This document shows positions 44,034 through 53,044 of a stretch of DNA of 64,000 nucleotides, in pieces; positions within the stretch are counted from its first letter, which is position 1; every line of letters begins with the position of its first letter. The notes below the pieces were generated by a model that saw nothing but the letters and a program-made list of their open reading frames with translations, had not been told where the DNA came from and ran no database searches. The stretch comes from Nonomuraea turcica (GTDB taxonomy: Bacteria > Actinomycetota > Actinomycetes > Streptosporangiales > Streptosporangiaceae): positions 124,001-188,000 of the forward strand of contig NZ_JAUZQF010000002.1 in the NCBI RefSeq assembly GCF_030718205.1. Reading direction: 5' to 3'. The translations under genes and the position numbers were made by a program.

Positions 44034-44950
44034 CGGCCGTCGCCGGCGCGCCCGCCACCACCGCCCAGCGGGGCACGCACCGATCCACCAAGGCCAGGCG
44101 CCGGGGCAAGAGCCCCGTCCTCACCCTGATCATGCTGGTCATGTTCGGGTACGCGGTCCTGCCGCTGTTCTGGCTGCTGGCCAACTCCAGCAAGACCAGC
44201 GCGGACCTGTTCTCGACCTTCGGGCTCTGGTTCGGCGGGGACTTCCACCTGTTCGCCAACATCGCCGACACCCTGAGCTACAACAACGGCATCTTCCTGC
44301 GCTGGTTCGGCAACACCGTGCTCTACTCCGTGGTGGGCGCGGGCGGGGCGGCCCTGCTGGCCACCATCGGCGGGTACGCCCTGGCGAAGTACGACTTCCC
44401 CGGCCGCAAGCTGCTGTTCGCGGTGGTGCTCGGCGCGATCTCCATCCCGGGCACGGCCCTCGCGGTGCCGACGTACCTGCTGTTCAGCCAGATCGGGCTC
44501 GTCGACACCCCGTGGGCGGTGCTCATCCCGTCGCTCTGCAGCCCGTTCGGCCTCTACCTGATGCGCGTCTACGCGGCCGACGCGGTGCCCGACTCGATCC
44601 TGGAGTCGGCCCGCATCGACGGCGCGGGTGAGTTCAGGATCTTCCGCACCATCGCGCTGCGCCTGCTCGCCCCCGGATTCGTCACGGTCCTGCTCTTCTC
44701 ACTGGTCGCGACGTGGAACAACTACTTCCTGCCGCTGATCGTGCTGAACACGCCCGACTGGTTCCCCCTCACCGTCGGGCTCAACCAGTGGAACGCCCAG
44801 GCCAACAGCGGCACCTCCGGCGCCGTCGACGCCACCTACAGCCTCATCCTGACCGGCAGCCTGCTGTCCATCGTGCCGTTGATCATCGCCTTCCTGGTGC
44901 TCCAGCGGTTCTGGCAGTCGGGTCTGGCCACCGGCAGCGTCAAGCAATAA
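44030..44950 (+). CDS. Carbohydrate ABC transporter permease (MalG/LacG type)
   Basis: A 306-aa second permease. It has the CUT1 opening PLFWLLANSSKTSADLFSTF, six membrane segments and the EAA loop ILESARIDGAGEFRIFRTIA. The GTG start overlaps the previous stop. No ATPase gene follows, as in other actinomycete CUT1 operons that rely on a shared MsiK-type ATPase encoded elsewhere. Confidence 0.92.
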   Translation: MTAVAGAPATTAQRGTHRSTKARRRGKSPVLTLIMLVMFGYAVLPLFWLLANSSKTSADLFSTFGLWFGGDFHLFANIADTLSYNNGIFLRWFGNTVLYSVVGAGGAALLATIGGYALAKYDFPGRKLLFAVVLGAISIPGTALAVPTYLLFSQIGLVDTPWAVLIPSLCSPFGLYLMRVYAADAVPDSILESARIDGAGEFRIFRTIALRLLAPGFVTVLLFSLVATWNNYFLPLIVLNTPDWFPLTVGLNQWNAQANSGTSGAVDATYSLILTGSLLSIVPLIIAFLVLQRFWQSGLATGSVKQ

Positions 44951-44974
44951 ACCCCCGTGAATAAGGAAACGCCC

Positions 44975-46348
44975 ATGAGAACTCTTCCATCGCGGCGCGG
45001 TGTGATGACCGCCGGGGTCGCCACCGCCCTGTCACTGGCACTGGCCGCATGCGGCGGCGGCAGCGGCGGGGGCGCCACCACCGCCCCGGCCGCCGCTCCG
45101 AGCGCGTCGGCCGCCGTCCAGGACGCGCTGAGCAAGCCGGCCGAGCTGACGTTCTGGACCTGGGTCACGGGGATCGAGAAGACCGTCGCCCGCTTCCAGG
45201 CGAAATATCCGAACATCAAGGTCAACGTGGTGAACGCGGGGCAGTCCGCCGACCAGTACACCAAGCTGCAGACCGCGATCAAGGCCGGCTCCGGCGCGCC
45301 CGACGTGGCGCAGATCGAGTACTTCGCGCTGCCTCAGTTCGCGCTCTCCAAGCAGGTCGTCAACCTCGCCGAGCACGGCTCCGACGCGCTCAAGGACAAG
45401 TTCGCGCCCGCGGCGTGGGGCCAGGTGGCGATCAACGGCGGCGTCTACGGTATCCCGCAGGACACCGGCCCCATGGCGATGTTCTACCGCAAGGACATCT
45501 TCGAGAAGCTGAAGATCGAGCCGCCGAAGACGTGGGCGGAGTTCATCGAGGCGGCCAAGAAGATCAAGGCCGACAACCCGGACAACTTCATCACCTCCAT
45601 CGACCCCGGCGACGCCGGCGGCGTGGACAGCCTGATCTGGCAGGCGGGCGGCACGCCGTTCAAGACCTCGGGCGAAAACCAGGTCAGCGTCACGCTCGCC
45701 ACCGACCCCGGCGTCAAGCAGTTCGTCGGCACCTTCGGCACCCTGCTCGGCGAGAAGCTGGTCGACCCGCAGCCAGGCTGGACCGACGAGTGGTGGAAGG
45801 GCATGGGCTCCGGCAAGTACGCGGTCTGGATGACCGGCGCGTGGGCCCCGAACGGCATCATCAACTCCATCCCGCAGACGAAGGGCAAGTGGGCGGTCGC
45901 CCCGATGCCGCAGCACGACGCGGCCAAGCCGATCAACGCCGAGAACGGCGGCTCGTCGGTGGCGGTCATCCCGCAGAGCAAGAACATCCCGGCCGCCGTG
46001 GCCTTCGCGCAGTGGCTCAACTCCGACCCGGAGGCGGTCAAGTCGCTGAACGAGGAGGCGGGGCTGTTCCCCGCGACCAAGACGCTGCTCGACGACCCGG
46101 CCTTCCGTGACGCGCCGCAGGAGTTCTTCGGCGGGCAGAAGATCAACCAGGTCCTCGGCGACGCCTCGGCCGCTGTGAAGGCCGACTGGCAGTACCTCCC
46201 GTTCCAGGTGTACGCCAACAGCATCTTCAAGGACACCGTAGGCCAGGCCCTCGACGGCAGCGGCGACCTGTCCGCCGCGCTGAAGACGTGGCAGGACCGC
46301 ATCACCGCCTTCGGCACCGAGCAGGGCTTCACGCTCTCGAGCGGCTGA
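44975..46348 (+). CDS. Sugar-binding lipoprotein of the CUT1 importer
   Basis: A 457-aa family 1 binding protein. The signal contains twin Arg (SRRGVMTAG) and the lipobox LAAC at about residue 30. The body has LTFWTWVTGIEKTVARFQAK and later YGIPQDTGPMAMFYRKDIFE, the standard oligosaccharide-binding fold. ATG 44975 has AAGGAA at a spacing of 7. Placed last, it is followed by a strong terminator. Confidence 0.9.
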   Translation: MRTLPSRRGVMTAGVATALSLALAACGGGSGGGATTAPAAAPSASAAVQDALSKPAELTFWTWVTGIEKTVARFQAKYPNIKVNVVNAGQSADQYTKLQTAIKAGSGAPDVAQIEYFALPQFALSKQVVNLAEHGSDALKDKFAPAAWGQVAINGGVYGIPQDTGPMAMFYRKDIFEKLKIEPPKTWAEFIEAAKKIKADNPDNFITSIDPGDAGGVDSLIWQAGGTPFKTSGENQVSVTLATDPGVKQFVGTFGTLLGEKLVDPQPGWTDEWWKGMGSGKYAVWMTGAWAPNGIINSIPQTKGKWAVAPMPQHDAAKPINAENGGSSVAVIPQSKNIPAAVAFAQWLNSDPEAVKSLNEEAGLFPATKTLLDDPAFRDAPQEFFGGQKINQVLGDASAAVKADWQYLPFQVYANSIFKDTVGQALDGSGDLSAALKTWQDRITAFGTEQGFTLSSG

Positions 46349-46360
46349 CCTGACTGGACG

Positions 46361-46402
46361 AGCGGCGGCCCGGCGGGAGGTGCCCCCCGTCGGGCCGCCG
46401 CT
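46361..46402. terminator. 17-bp stem terminator after the sugar importer operon
   Basis: AGCGGCGGCCCGGCGGG (46361-46377) pairs with CCCGTCGGGCCGCCGCT (46386-46402) with a single G-U wobble and an 8-base loop. It separates the importer operon from the convergent sigma-factor operon. Confidence 0.8.
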
Positions 46403-46405
46403 GCT

Positions 46406-47503
46406 TCAGCTCACTCCGGGTAGGACGAGGACCGCGCTGCGCACGTCGGAGTAGTCGGCCCAGCGCTTCGCCCGCCCGGTGGTGACGTCGACCGCGTAGG
46501 AGTACATGTGGCCCTTGTCGCCAACGTTGACCAGGACCTCGGAGCGGCTCAGCCAGAGGCTGGTGCCGTCGACGGTGCCCTTCTTCGGCAGGCCGCGGAC
46601 GGTCACCTTGCGCAGGGTGCGCCCCGTCTTGACGTCGAGCAGCGTGAGCCTGCCGAAGCCCGCCTTGTTGGCGTCCGAGAACTCGACGGCGGCCACCGTG
46701 CGGCCGTCCGGGGACAGCTCGCTGAAGTGGATGAACACGCCGTCGAAGCGCACCGGCTTGCCTCCACCCTTGACCGGCATCAGCCACAGGTCGGTCTTGA
46801 CGTACCGGACCAGCTCGACGACGCCGTCCTTGATGCTGATCACCTCGTACTTCCCGGGTATCGACACCGGCTCGTTTGCCACGTCGATCAGCAGGCCGGG
46901 TTCCTTGCTTCCCTCGCGCGGGTCGAAGACCACGTACCGGCCGTCGTCGGAGACCGCGAGCATGGCGCCTGCGCCGATCCGGTCCTCCTTCACCTTGACG
47001 GGGGAGACCGTCCTGTTGCCGGTCTCCAGCTTGTGGACGACGAATGTCTGCGCGCGGCGTTCGTAGTAGGCGAGCATGCGCCCATCCCGGCTGATCGCGA
47101 GGGGCACCCGCCGGCCGGCGCTGGTCGAGACGAGCGCGTCCGGCACCCGGTACGTTTTGCCGCTCCGGGTGGTGATCCGCCACTCCGCAGCGCTGCAGTC
47201 GATCTCGCGCTTGAGCTCGTCGACCTCGCAGGGCGTCTGGAACGCGTGGCTGATCGGCCCCGCCTTGCCGTCAGGCAGGTCGGGCACCGTGTCCACCCGC
47301 TTCTGCGTGGCCGTCTGGTCGGTACGCGGCCAGGCCATGACGGCCCCCGCCGTCGTCACCACCAGCGCCACGACCGTCGCGGCGGCGACCACCGCCAATG
47401 TGGTGCGCCGCCTGCGCCGATGGCCCTCGATGGCCGCGTCGGCCAGGCTCACCGGCGGGGCCTCCGCCGCGAGGCCCTCCAGCGCCTCACGCAGCCTGGT
47501 CAT
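46406..47503 (-). CDS. Membrane-anchored beta-propeller-like partner of the ECF sigma factor
   Basis: A 365-aa protein. Residues 1-35 are cytoplasmic, rich in Arg just before one membrane helix (TLAVVAAATVVALVVTTAGA). The extracytoplasmic part has WD40/TolB-like repeats (VPLAISRDGRMLAYYE, AVSDDGRYVVFDP, ELSPDGRTVAAVEF). Its ATG overlaps the sigma gene stop. Topology and coupling fit a sigma-sensing partner, but the cytoplasmic part is too short and lacks the HxxxCxxC zinc motif of classical anti-sigma factors, so the inhibitory role is unproven. Confidence 0.7.
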   Translation of the reverse strand: MTRLREALEGLAAEAPPVSLADAAIEGHRRRRRTTLAVVAAATVVALVVTTAGAVMAWPRTDQTATQKRVDTVPDLPDGKAGPISHAFQTPCEVDELKREIDCSAAEWRITTRSGKTYRVPDALVSTSAGRRVPLAISRDGRMLAYYERRAQTFVVHKLETGNRTVSPVKVKEDRIGAGAMLAVSDDGRYVVFDPREGSKEPGLLIDVANEPVSIPGKYEVISIKDGVVELVRYVKTDLWLMPVKGGGKPVRFDGVFIHFSELSPDGRTVAAVEFSDANKAGFGRLTLLDVKTGRTLRKVTVRGLPKKGTVDGTSLWLSRSEVLVNVGDKGHMYSYAVDVTTGRAKRWADYSDVRSAVLVLPGVS

Positions 47504-48006
47504 CGGACTACCTCCTCGATGTGCAGGTCCATCAGCTCGGGCGCGATCTCGCGCAGGCGGGCCAGCGCGCGATGGGTCTGGCTCTTGACGTTGCCGATCG
47601 AGCAGCCGAGGACGTCGGCCGTCTGCGCCTCGGTGAGGTCCTCCCAGAAGCGCAGCACGATCACGGCGCGCTGCTTGCGGCCCAGCCGGGCCAGTGCCTG
47701 CCGCAGCACGATCCGATCGAGCGTGGCTTCGTCATGGGAGGCGCTCCGCTCGGGCGGGTGCGCGCTCGGTAACTCAGGGCGATGACGGCGCCGCCAGGAG
47801 ATGTACTGGTTGACCAGCGCCTTGCGCGTGTACGCCTCAGGGTTGCCGCTCCTGGACAGCTTGGACCACTGTCCGACGACCTTGGACAGCACACTCTGCA
47901 GCAGGTCCTCGGCGAGATGGGCGTCTCCCACGAGCAGGTACGCGGTCCGCATCAGCGACTGCTGGCGGGCCAGCACGAACTCGCGGAAGCCCTCGTGTTG
48001 ATCCAA
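47500..48006 (-). CDS. ECF RNA polymerase sigma factor, SigE-like actinobacterial subfamily
   Basis: A 168-aa ECF sigma factor. Region 2 spans about residues 8-75 (LMRTAYLLVGDAHLAEDLLQ; YTRKALVNQYISWRRRH) and region 4 about 105-160 (ALARLGRKQRAVIVLRFWED; DVLGCSIGNVKSQTHRALAR). The start is TTG at 48006, 6 bp after GGAG, giving the usual 165-175 aa; longer in-frame versions add unconserved sequence. The propeller-type membrane protein is co-translated behind it. Confidence 0.88.
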   Translation of the reverse strand: MDQHEGFREFVLARQQSLMRTAYLLVGDAHLAEDLLQSVLSKVVGQWSKLSRSGNPEAYTRKALVNQYISWRRRHRPELPSAHPPERSASHDEATLDRIVLRQALARLGRKQRAVIVLRFWEDLTEAQTADVLGCSIGNVKSQTHRALARLREIAPELMDLHIEEVVR

Positions 48007-48133
48007 TGTGCTCTCCTCTCGCCCCTTCCCAACGCGACCCACTGGCCCAAAGGTTGCACCCCCGACTCTCCGTTTCCCGGCCCGTCGGCTCGGCTTCATC
48101 GGCAAGCCTCCCGTGGCTGTTAGAGATGCGCGC

Positions 48134-49081
48134 ATGCGTAAATCTCTGCTTCTGTCCGCCCTGATCACCGCATCCGTGCTCGTGCCGTCCGTCCCGGCGC
48201 AGGCTTCCTCCGGGCCCTCCGTCACGTTCGCCCTGATCGGCGACACCCCCTACGGCGACGCCCAGCAGGCCGTGTTCCCCAAGCTCGTCGACTCCATCGA
48301 CGCCGACCCGGACGTCCGTTTCGTCCTGCACGCGGGTGACGTCAAGAACGGCTCCTCCACCTGCGACGACGCGCGCTTCACCACGCTGGCCGGACTGTTC
48401 GGCACCTTCGACGACCCGTTCGTGCTGACGCCCGGCGACAACGAGTGGACCGACTGCCATCGCACCGCCGCCGGCGGCTACGTCCCCACCGAGCGGCTGG
48501 AGGCGGTCCGCCGCATCTTCTATCCCATCGCGGGACGCACCATCGGCGGCCACCCGATGGGCGTGCGCACCCAGGCCCGTAACGCCCGTCACCGCGACTA
48601 CCGGGAGAACGTGCTCTTCACCCGATCCGGCGTGGTCTTCGCCACGGTGCACGTGGTCGGCAGTGAGAACGACCTGGCCCCCTGGAGCCAGCTGCCCGGC
48701 GGCGACCGTCCCGCGGAGCGGCTGGCGGAGTTCGAGGCGCGCAAGGCCGCCGCGCTGGACTGGATCGACAACACCTTCGCCGTCGCCGGCCGTACGCAGG
48801 CGCCGGGCGTGCTGCTGATGATGCAGGCCGAGCCCCTGAACACCCCCGGATTCGCCGAGATCAGGGCGCGCATCGTGGAGCGGGCCCGGGGCTACGGCAA
48901 GCCGGTCGTCCTCGCGCACGGCGACGAGCACGTCTACGAGGTGGAGCCCGGCTACGCCGGGGTGCCCAACCTGACCCGCCTGGAGACGTACGGCGACACC
49001 GCTGCCAACTGGCTGCGCGTCACCGCTGACCCGAAGTCGGCCGCCGTCTTCTCCTGGGAGCCGCAGACCGTACCGGCCTGA
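48134..49081 (+). CDS. Secreted calcineurin-like metallophosphoesterase
   Basis: A 315-aa protein with signal peptide (RKSLLLSALITASVLVPSVP, cleavage after AQA). The metallophosphatase motifs follow: FALIGDTPYGD, VLHAGDVKNGSS, LTPGDNEWTDCH and VLAHGDEHVYE. These provide the dinuclear metal site. It would act outside the cell on an unknown phosphoester. No ribosome site precedes the ATG. It is divergent from the sigma factor gene. Confidence 0.85.
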   Translation: MRKSLLLSALITASVLVPSVPAQASSGPSVTFALIGDTPYGDAQQAVFPKLVDSIDADPDVRFVLHAGDVKNGSSTCDDARFTTLAGLFGTFDDPFVLTPGDNEWTDCHRTAAGGYVPTERLEAVRRIFYPIAGRTIGGHPMGVRTQARNARHRDYRENVLFTRSGVVFATVHVVGSENDLAPWSQLPGGDRPAERLAEFEARKAAALDWIDNTFAVAGRTQAPGVLLMMQAEPLNTPGFAEIRARIVERARGYGKPVVLAHGDEHVYEVEPGYAGVPNLTRLETYGDTAANWLRVTADPKSAAVFSWEPQTVPA

Positions 49082-49126
49082 GATCAGGAGGGTTGAAGTA
49101 GACGCGACATAAGGCACCATTTAGAG

Positions 49127-49828
49127 GTGCCGAATCGTGTCCTCATCGCCGACGACGATCGTGCCATCCGCGAGTCCCTTGCGCGGGCGCTCGAGCTGGA
49201 AGGGTACGACGTCGTCGCCGCGGTCGACGGGGTAGAGGCCTTGACCCGGGCCCGCCGGGACAGTTTCCATGCCCTGGTGGTCGATGTGATGATGCCGCAT
49301 GTCGACGGCCTGGCCGTGTGCCGTGTGCTGCGCGCCGAGGGTGACCGTACCCCGGTGTTGATGCTCACCGCCCGGGTCGAGACCCCCGATCGGGTCGCCG
49401 GCCTGGACGCCGGCGCCGACGACTATCTGCCGAAACCCTTCGAGCTCGACGAGCTGCTCGCCCGCCTGCGGGCGCTGCTGCGCCGCGCCACGCTGGCGCA
49501 GGCGGCGCACGTGCCGGGCCACGACGACGCCGTGCTCGAGCTCGCGTCCCTCCGCGTCGACCCCACCGCACGGCGGGCCTGGTGGGCCGACGCGGAGCTG
49601 CAGCTGACGAAGACCGAGTTCGACCTGCTGGAGCTCATGGTGCACAACGCGGGGATCGTGCTGGACCACTCGACGATCTACCAGCGGATCTGGGGCTACG
49701 ACTTCGGCCCGGACTCCAAGAACCTGGCGGTCTACATCGGCTATCTGCGCCGCAAGCTGGCCGAAGCCGGCGGGCACGACGTGATCCAGACGGTGCGCGG
49801 CGTGGGCTACGTGGTCCGGCGGCCATGA
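49127..49828 (+). CDS. OmpR-family response regulator (MprA-like)
   Basis: A 233-aa regulator. The receiver has acidic DDD at 9-11, phospho-Asp 53 (ALVVDVMMPHVDG) and Lys in LPKPF. The winged-helix domain has LTKTEFDLLELMVHNAG and LAVYIGYLRRKLAEAG, with the terminal VRGVGYVVR. It starts at GTG 49127 with a poor ribosome site and overlaps the kinase start by ATGA, as in mprAB. Confidence 0.93.
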   Translation: MPNRVLIADDDRAIRESLARALELEGYDVVAAVDGVEALTRARRDSFHALVVDVMMPHVDGLAVCRVLRAEGDRTPVLMLTARVETPDRVAGLDAGADDYLPKPFELDELLARLRALLRRATLAQAAHVPGHDDAVLELASLRVDPTARRAWWADAELQLTKTEFDLLELMVHNAGIVLDHSTIYQRIWGYDFGPDSKNLAVYIGYLRRKLAEAGGHDVIQTVRGVGYVVRRP

Positions 49829-51204
49829 GCCTGCGCTCGCGGTTCGCACTCGCCTTCGCCGTGGTCGCCGCCGTGGTGTCGTCGCTGGTCGGCGTGCTCA
49901 GCTACGGCGCCGCCTCCGAACGCATCACCGCGGAGATCGACCGCTCCTTGCGGGACACCACGGCCATCCTGGCCAACGACACGGAACAGGCTCCGGAGCT
50001 TCCCGCCAGCCTGGCCATGCGCCCCCCACCCAGCCGGGACGACGACGACAGGTATGAGATGGTCGCGCAGGCCGTGGCCCGCGACGGCACGGCCCGGTAT
50101 CTGGGCGGCGCGACCATCACGCTGCCGGTCTCCGACGTCACCCGCGCCCTTGCCGCCTCCGCCGCACCCGGGGGCACGCACACCGCCGAGGTCTTCGTCG
50201 ACTCGCACTGCTATCGCCAGCTGACCACCGCTCTCGGCGGGGGCCGCGGAGCCCTGCAGGTCGCGATCCACTTCGACCCCACCTATCGCCTGCTGGGCAG
50301 CGTGGCCAACGAGATCGCGGCGCTCAGCCTCGCGGTCATGCTCGTCGCCGCGGCCCTGGGCTGGCTGGTCGCCGGGCGCATCACCCGGCGCCTGGTACGG
50401 CTCGCCAAGGTGGCCGAAGAGGTCAGCGTCCACGGGCCCGTGGAGCGTAAGGTGCCGGTGGACGGCTCCGACGAGGTCGGCCGGCTCTCGGCAGCGTTCA
50501 ACACGATGCTCGCCCGCCTCGCCACCGCCCGCGAGGCCCAGGACAGGCTGGTGGAGGACGCCGCCCACGAGCTGCGCACCCCGCTGACCAGCCTGCGCAC
50601 CAACACCAGTGTGCTGCGCCGCTACGCCGAGCTCTCCCCCGACGCCCGTGGCCGGCTCCTCGACGACGTCGAGGGCGAGGCGCGTGAGCTCAGCCACCTG
50701 GTCGACGAGCTCGTCGAGCTCGCACTCGCCCGGTACAACGACGAGGCCGAGGCGCCCGTGAGCCTGGCCGCGGCGGCCCACGGCGCCGCGCAGCGCCTGC
50801 GCAGGCGCGCCGGCCGGCCGGTGCGGATCGACGCCGACGACTCCGTGGTCCGCGGTCGCCGCCAGCGACTCGAACGCGCGATCAGCAACCTGCTGGAGAA
50901 CGCTGCCAAGTTCGACGATGGCGCCGAGCCCATCGAGGTCCACATCTGCCAGGGCACGATCACCGTCTCCGACCGCGGACCCGGAATCCCCGCCGACGAC
51001 GCGGCACGGGTGTTCGACCGGTTCTACCGGGCCGGCACCGCCCGCGGCCTGCCCGGGTCCGGGCTGGGCCTGGCGATCGTGCGCGAGGTGGCCGAGTCGC
51101 ACGGCGGCGCAGTCTTCGCCAGAGCCCGGCCCGGCGGCGGTGCAGCGGTCGGGTTCACGGTGAACGGGTCCCGTCTGTCGCAACCGATCAATGGTTCACC
51201 GTGA
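49825..51204 (+). CDS. Sensor histidine kinase (MprB-like)
   Basis: A 459-aa kinase. The first membrane helix (FALAFAVVAAVVSSLVGVLS), an extracytoplasmic sensor of about 130 residues, a second helix (LSLAVMLVAAALGWLVAG), HAMP, H-box VEDAAHELRTPLTSLRT and ATPase motifs (SNLLENAAKF; VSDRGPGIP; GSGLGLAIVREV) appear in order. It pairs with the preceding regulator. Its last 17 bp overlap the convergent oxidoreductase gene. Confidence 0.93.
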   Translation: MSLRSRFALAFAVVAAVVSSLVGVLSYGAASERITAEIDRSLRDTTAILANDTEQAPELPASLAMRPPPSRDDDDRYEMVAQAVARDGTARYLGGATITLPVSDVTRALAASAAPGGTHTAEVFVDSHCYRQLTTALGGGRGALQVAIHFDPTYRLLGSVANEIAALSLAVMLVAAALGWLVAGRITRRLVRLAKVAEEVSVHGPVERKVPVDGSDEVGRLSAAFNTMLARLATAREAQDRLVEDAAHELRTPLTSLRTNTSVLRRYAELSPDARGRLLDDVEGEARELSHLVDELVELALARYNDEAEAPVSLAAAAHGAAQRLRRRAGRPVRIDADDSVVRGRRQRLERAISNLLENAAKFDDGAEPIEVHICQGTITVSDRGPGIPADDAARVFDRFYRAGTARGLPGSGLGLAIVREVAESHGGAVFARARPGGGAAVGFTVNGSRLSQPINGSP

Positions 51205-52189
51205 CGACGATCTTGCCCACCTGGTCGCCGGCCTCCAGGTAACGGTGCGCTGCGACGATCTCGTCCAGGCCGAAGACCCGGTCCACGACGGGCTCGAAGG
51301 CGCCGCTCCGCAAACCGGAGGAGACGAACGCCGCGGCCCGGCGTAGCCGCTCCGGGTCGGTCGTCGTCTCGTGGACGGTGTAGGTGCGCATGTTCAGAGC
51401 GGGCATGCCGAGCGCGAACCCCGGATAGGGGGTCACCTCACCGCTCAGCGCGCCGTATTCGAAGAGCGTGCCGCCAGGGGCGACCACTTTGGCCAGATCC
51501 ACCACTCCGGGGCCCGCGATGGCGTCGAAGACGAATTCGGCGCCTCGTCCCGCGGTGAGGTCGAGCACGCGGGCAACGACGTCTTCCTCCCCGGTGACGA
51601 TCACCTCGGCCGCCCCCGCCTTGCGGAGCCGTTCGGCCTTGACGCGGGTACGTGTGGTGGCGATGGGCACCGCGCCGACACGGTTGGCGACCTGGATCGC
51701 GGCCAGTCCCACGCTGCTGGAGGCGGCGGTCAGCACGACCGTGTCGCCCGCCCGCATCCCACCGACCTCCACCAGCGCCCCATAGGCCGTCACGTACGGC
51801 ATCCACACCGCCGCACCCTCGACCGCGCCGACCCCGTCGGGGCGATGGAGCACCGCGGCCGCGGGGACGATCGCGCGCTCGGCGTAGACGCCGTAGTCGT
51901 TCATCGAGAACGCGGGCACCACGCTGACCGGCTGCCCGGCCTCCAATCCCGCCACGTCCGCCCCGACGGCCTCGACCACTCCGGCCGCCTCGGTGCCGAG
52001 CCGGGCGGGGAACTCCTTGACCGGCTCGATGTAGTGGCCGCCGCGGAACAACACCTCGGCCCGGTTGAGCCCGATCGCGTCCACCCGGATCAACACCTCA
52101 CCGGGACCGGGCTCGCCGACCTCCACGTCCTCCAGCCGCAGCACGTCCGGACCGCCGAGCTCGTGGAACCGCACCGTTTTGACCATCAC
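51188..52189 (-). CDS. Zinc-free MDR oxidoreductase under ArsR-type control
   Basis: A 333-aa medium-chain dehydrogenase. Catalytic domain with GLNRAEVLFRGGHYIEP, nucleotide-binding motif TAASSSVGLAAIQVAN (AxxSxVGxxA). No zinc Cys set. Probably an NADPH-dependent quinone or enone reductase. It is divergent from the ArsR-like gene at 52288, with several operator-like repeats between. Confidence 0.88.
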   Translation of the reverse strand: MMVKTVRFHELGGPDVLRLEDVEVGEPGPGEVLIRVDAIGLNRAEVLFRGGHYIEPVKEFPARLGTEAAGVVEAVGADVAGLEAGQPVSVVPAFSMNDYGVYAERAIVPAAAVLHRPDGVGAVEGAAVWMPYVTAYGALVEVGGMRAGDTVVLTAASSSVGLAAIQVANRVGAVPIATTRTRVKAERLRKAGAAEVIVTGEEDVVARVLDLTAGRGAEFVFDAIAGPGVVDLAKVVAPGGTLFEYGALSGEVTPYPGFALGMPALNMRTYTVHETTTDPERLRRAAAFVSSGLRSGAFEPVVDRVFGLDEIVAAHRYLEAGDQVGKIVVTVNH

Positions 52190-52228
52190 CCATCACCCCT
52201 TCACGCTCGGGTCCCCACTCAAGCGGAA

Positions 52229-52271
52229 AGTACGATCTCTGTCAAACTTCGATGCTCATCGTACTTCGATG
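52229..52271. promoter_or_regulatory. Overlapping inverted and direct repeats between the MDR and ArsR-like genes
   Basis: Three nested signals occur. AGTACGAT (52229-52236) is exactly inverted as ATCGTACT (52258-52265). CGATGCTCATCG (52250-52261) is a perfect 12-bp palindrome. ACTTCGATG is directly repeated at 52246 and 52263. This density between divergent genes strongly suggests the regulator's own binding sites. Confidence 0.6.
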
Positions 52272-52287
52272 GGTGTCGTAGGATGGT

Positions 52288-52617
52288 GTGGTGGCAACGC
52301 GGCAAGCAGGGCGGGACCGCATCCCGCCCCACCCGGACATCCAGACGATCACTCTGCAACAGGTGCTCGAGGCCCTGGTCGACCCGGTGCGCCGCCGGAT
52401 CGTCGGCGAGCTCTACGCCGCCGGCCAGGACATGCGCTGCGGCACCTTCGACCTTCCGGTGAGCAAGTCCACCGCCACCCACCACTTCAACGTGTTGCGC
52501 GAGGCCGGCCTCATCCGGCAGTACTACGTGGGCACCTCCCGCATGAACGCACTGCGCCAGGACGAGATCGACGAAGCCTTCCCCGGGCTGCTCCGCGCCT
52601 TGTCAGGACGGGAGTGA
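52288..52617 (+). CDS. ArsR-family (winged-helix) transcriptional regulator
   Basis: A 109-aa winged-helix repressor: LEALVDPVRRRIVGELYAAG, then LPVSKSTATHHFNVLREAGL and a wing with YYVGTSRMNALR. The recognition helix STATHHFNVLREAGL is typical of ArsR/YgaV-like proteins. A single Cys pair is not placed like known metal sites, so the signal is probably not a metal. It likely represses the divergent oxidoreductase. Two adjacent GTG codons (52288 and 52291) could start it. The last 15 bp overlap the next minus-strand gene. Confidence 0.88.
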   Translation: MVATRQAGRDRIPPHPDIQTITLQQVLEALVDPVRRRIVGELYAAGQDMRCGTFDLPVSKSTATHHFNVLREAGLIRQYYVGTSRMNALRQDEIDEAFPGLLRALSGRE

Positions 52618-52938
52618 CGGCGCGGCCGGCGCGGGCGGCGCAGCCGGTGCATCCGGCAGCCGGGTGCCGGCGGGCAACATCGACTGGCACGCCTGGACCG
52701 CGGCCCCGTACTTCTGGGACAGGACGTCGACCCGCTCACCCTTGATGTGCAGGTTGACCAGCCCATCCGAGGAGAGCGCGACCTCGGGGAAGTCGGGCAG
52801 CCCGTGCGAGCGCATGCAGGCGGTGAATTCCGTGACGTCCCCGGCGGGCACCTCCTCCGAGGCGCCCGCCCTTCCGCCCGTGACGGCGACGAGGACCGCC
52901 GCGGCCAGAACCAGCCTTCTGATCGTCGAGCCGAACAT
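52603..52938 (-). CDS. Small secreted protein with CMRSHG motif, next to a two-component system
   Basis: A 111-aa protein with signal peptide (LVLAAAVLVAVTGGRAGA). TEFTACMRSHGLPDFPEV is a motif common in small exported actinomycete proteins encoded beside two-component and ABC exporter genes. The second Cys (VQACQSM) could pair with the first. The C-terminus is an Ala/Pro tail. ATG 52938 has AAGGAGG at a spacing of 5. It is divergent from the response regulator gene and shares its promoter region with GTTAC repeats. Function unknown. Confidence 0.75.
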   Translation of the reverse strand: MFGSTIRRLVLAAAVLVAVTGGRAGASEEVPAGDVTEFTACMRSHGLPDFPEVALSSDGLVNLHIKGERVDVLSQKYGAAVQACQSMLPAGTRLPDAPAAPPAPAAPSLPS

Positions 52939-52980
52939 GATGCCTCCTTTTCTTGGTGCGCCCAGCAAAGTCCAGGACCG

Positions 52981-53019
52981 GTTACACGACGGCAACGGCG
53001 ACGGTTACCGCGCTGTTAC
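52981..53019. promoter_or_regulatory. Helically phased GTTAC repeats, candidate response-regulator sites
   Basis: GTTAC occurs at 52981, 53004 and 53015, spacings of 23 and 11 bp, close to two and one helical turns. OmpR-type regulators bind direct repeats with 10-11 bp phasing. The sites lie between the secreted protein gene and the response regulator at 53045, so control of both is plausible. Confidence 0.45.
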
Positions 53020-53044
53020 CCCCTGACGAGGCATCCTGGAGATC

